DNA of 25,463 bases from Acetobacteraceae bacterium. GTDB taxonomy: Bacteria; Pseudomonadota; Alphaproteobacteria; Acetobacterales; Acetobacteraceae. Below the pieces are notes generated by a model. That model was given only the letters and a program-made list of their open reading frames with translations, searched no databases and had not been told where the DNA came from. A program made the translations under genes and the position numbers. Numbering within the stretch: position 1 is the first letter of the stretch; each line of letters begins with the position of its first letter. The DNA lies in NCBI GenBank assembly GCA_025356735.1, contig JANXRT010000544.1, forward strand, positions 1-25,463, written 5' to 3'. Positions 24,212 to 25,463 of the stretch are shown here, piece by piece.

Positions 24212-24981
24212 AGCCCGCTGAACCAGTTAAATCCCTTATCTTCCCAGTAGCCGCCGGGATAGGTGTTGGTGACCTCGATCGCGGTGATCCACTTCGGATT
24301 CTTAAAGCCAAGCTTGGTGCTGGTTCGCAACCGCAACGGGTAGCCGAATGGGTCGGCCAGGATTTCCCCCGCGTATTTGGTGGCGAGCAGAGTCTGCGGA
24401 TGCAGCGCCGTCGCCATGTCGATGCTGCTTGGATAATCGTCGGCGGTCTTGAAGGCGACGTAGCTGGCGCCGAGGTCGGCGCCGATCCGCTCCAGAAAGG
24501 TCCGCATCTTCACGCCGGACCATTGGCCGATATAGTCCCAACCTTCCACACAGACGTGGCGGATGATCATCTCGGTCTCAGGCAACTCGGTGATCTGCTG
24601 GCGGGTCCAGGGCCGCTTGTCCCGGATCAGCCCGGCCAGCTCCAGCCGCCAGCTGTCGCCGTTGACCGGCTTCACATCCTCGATGTCGTAGTAGGCGTTG
24701 AAGCGCGGCGGCTTGAGCACCTGGGACGCCGGGTAGGTCGGCGCCAGCTTGTTGGGATTGAACAGCAGCGCCTGGATCCGGTCGTTGAAGCCCGACACGG
24801 CGCGCAGCGCCGACTGTATGGAATCGTTGCTCTCGGGATCGCACCCGGTCAGCATCGTCAGCGCGCCGAGCGACAGCCCGCCACGCAGCAGGCCACGGCG
24901 CTGCAGCAGGCGGATCGCCGGCTGGTGGTTGTCGAGGATGGCCGGGTCGGGTGCCTTGGCCGGACGGAACAACGACCTCAT
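24208..24981 (-). CDS. Sulfite-oxidase-fold molybdopterin oxidoreductase (MsrP-like)
   Basis: A 257-residue protein of the oxidoreductase molybdopterin-binding family. Cys144 in HVCVEGWDYIGQWSG is the expected molybdenum ligand, and the C-terminus has the family's GFKNPKWI and YWEDKGFNWFSG segments. The N-terminus carries twin arginines (28-29, QRRGLLRGG), a hydrophobic run and LTGC (44-47), so it may be exported by Tat and lipid-anchored. MsrP, the best-known relative, repairs methionine sulfoxide in periplasmic proteins with electrons from the haem protein MsrQ; here the partner is a different cytochrome b. The start ATG overlaps the cytochrome stop (ATGA), and the stop overlaps the hydrolase start. 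Substrate unknown. Confidence 0.88.
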   Translation of the reverse strand: MRSLFRPAKAPDPAILDNHQPAIRLLQRRGLLRGGLSLGALTMLTGCDPESNDSIQSALRAVSGFNDRIQALLFNPNKLAPTYPASQVLKPPRFNAYYDIEDVKPVNGDSWRLELAGLIRDKRPWTRQQITELPETEMIIRHVCVEGWDYIGQWSGVKMRTFLERIGADLGASYVAFKTADDYPSSIDMATALHPQTLLATKYAGEILADPFGYPLRLRTSTKLGFKNPKWITAIEVTNTYPGGYWEDKGFNWFSGL

Positions 24982-25463
24982 CGGCGTGCTCCCCGTGGCG
25001 AGGGCCTGTTACCCGCCAGCCTGTTACCCGCCAGCCTCTTACCCGCCAGTTTGGGTCCGCCGGTCAGCATCGCCCACAGAGTGCTCGGCACCAGCAGCGA
25101 CAGCGCGACATGCACGACCAGGAAGCCGACGATCACCGACATGCCCGCGAAGTGGATCAGCCGCGCCGACTGGAAGCCGCCGACCAACGCGGTCAGCCCG
25201 GAAAACTGCACCGGCTTCCAGATCGCGAGACCCGTCGCGACCTGCGACACGCCGGCCAGGATGACGACGATATACAGGATCTTCTGCACGGCATTGTAGG
25301 TGGTGAGGTCGTCATGGGCGACCTTGAAGTGCAGGGTGTCGCGCACCGTTCGGACCACGTCGGGCAGACGGATCGGCAGCAGGCGCTCGCGCAGCCGCCC
25401 GGTGACGATGCCGTAGATCAGGTAGGCGGCGCCGTTCAGCATCAGCAGCCACATGCCGGCGAA
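24978..25463 (-). CDS. Cytochrome b-type membrane protein, cut by the window edge
   Basis: The C-terminal ~160 residues of a membrane protein whose start lies beyond the right edge; the frame is open through the last base. Three hydrophobic helices are visible. His residues in or beside helices (HFKVAHDD, ARLIHFAGMS, LVVHVALSLL) are likely haem b ligands, as in Ni/Fe-hydrogenase-type and formate-dehydrogenase-type cytochromes b. It probably feeds electrons from the quinone pool to, or takes them from, the exported molybdoenzyme whose gene overlaps its stop. The tail ends in a tandem LAGNR repeat and a basic stretch (SPRGARR). Confidence 0.83.
   Translation of the reverse strand, partial: FAGMWLLMLNGAAYLIYGIVTGRLRERLLPIRLPDVVRTVRDTLHFKVAHDDLTTYNAVQKILYIVVILAGVSQVATGLAIWKPVQFSGLTALVGGFQSARLIHFAGMSVIVGFLVVHVALSLLVPSTLWAMLTGGPKLAGKRLAGNRLAGNRPSPRGARR
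25005..25049 (-). repeat. Three 15-bp tandem repeats in the cytochrome b tail
   Basis: CCTGTTACCCGCCAG occurs three times in a row (25005-25019, 25020-25034, 25035-25049, one base changed in the third). On the minus strand it encodes LAGKR-LAGNR-LAGNR at the cytoplasmic end of the cytochrome. The unit is a whole number of codons. Confidence 0.9.

Overview
The window is high-GC DNA (roughly two-thirds G+C by eye) with the codon bias of an alphaproteobacterium. Hopanoid genes, a sorbosone-dehydrogenase-type lipoprotein, Tat-exported proteins, TRAP and branched-chain amino acid binding proteins, CaiB-type CoA-transferases and GC-rich intergenic hairpins together suggest Rhodospirillales, perhaps Acetobacteraceae. 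That placement is inference; no rRNA, tRNA or marker gene is present to fix it.

Layout. 71-3326 (+): a luciferase-like flavin monooxygenase, then a soluble multi-PAS HisKA_2 histidine kinase with no response regulator beside it. 3463-7934 (-): a tight operon, in transcription order a sorbosone-dehydrogenase-like lipoprotein, an ExeA-like ATPase with one membrane helix and a periplasmic tail, an OmpA-like peptidoglycan-binding protein and a Sel1-repeat protein. This is the best candidate for an undescribed system: an envelope-spanning module with a cytoplasmic ATPase. 8249-10461 (+): hpnL-like membrane protein and hpnI-like glycosyltransferase (hopanoid metabolism). 10497-11626 (-): a Tat-exported major-royal-jelly-type beta-propeller interrupted by a frameshift. 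11720-14071 (-): a fusion of two CaiB/BaiF CoA-transferase domains, divergent from an MFS exporter (14236-15498) followed by a D-2-hydroxyacid dehydrogenase.

16537-17483: a small DUF-type protein (-) and a flavin reductase (+), divergent. 17509-18612 (-) is a LivK-type binding protein, divergent from a DctP-type TRAP binding protein (18953-19975, +). Neither has permease genes here. The TRAP protein leads a probable operon with an EctD-like PhyH dioxygenase, with a second Fe(II)/2-oxoglutarate oxygenase close behind. 21867-22780 (+): a COG4280-like membrane protein with paired ExxE motifs plus an overlapping 55-residue membrane protein. 22839 to the right edge (-): four genes joined by start/stop overlaps: a cytochrome b-type membrane protein (cut by the edge), a sulfite-oxidase-fold molybdoenzyme, a haloalkane-dehalogenase-like hydrolase and an unknown 135-residue protein.

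The intergenic spaces carry structured DNA. Three copies of one dispersed palindromic repeat lie near 3370-3457, 10410-10479 and 18722-18883. Its central hairpin keeps the loop and changes both stem sides together, which points to selection on structure. One copy provides the last codons and stop of hpnI. Other convergent gene ends have simple terminator-like hairpins. No rRNA, tRNA, CRISPR array, transposase or integrase was seen.
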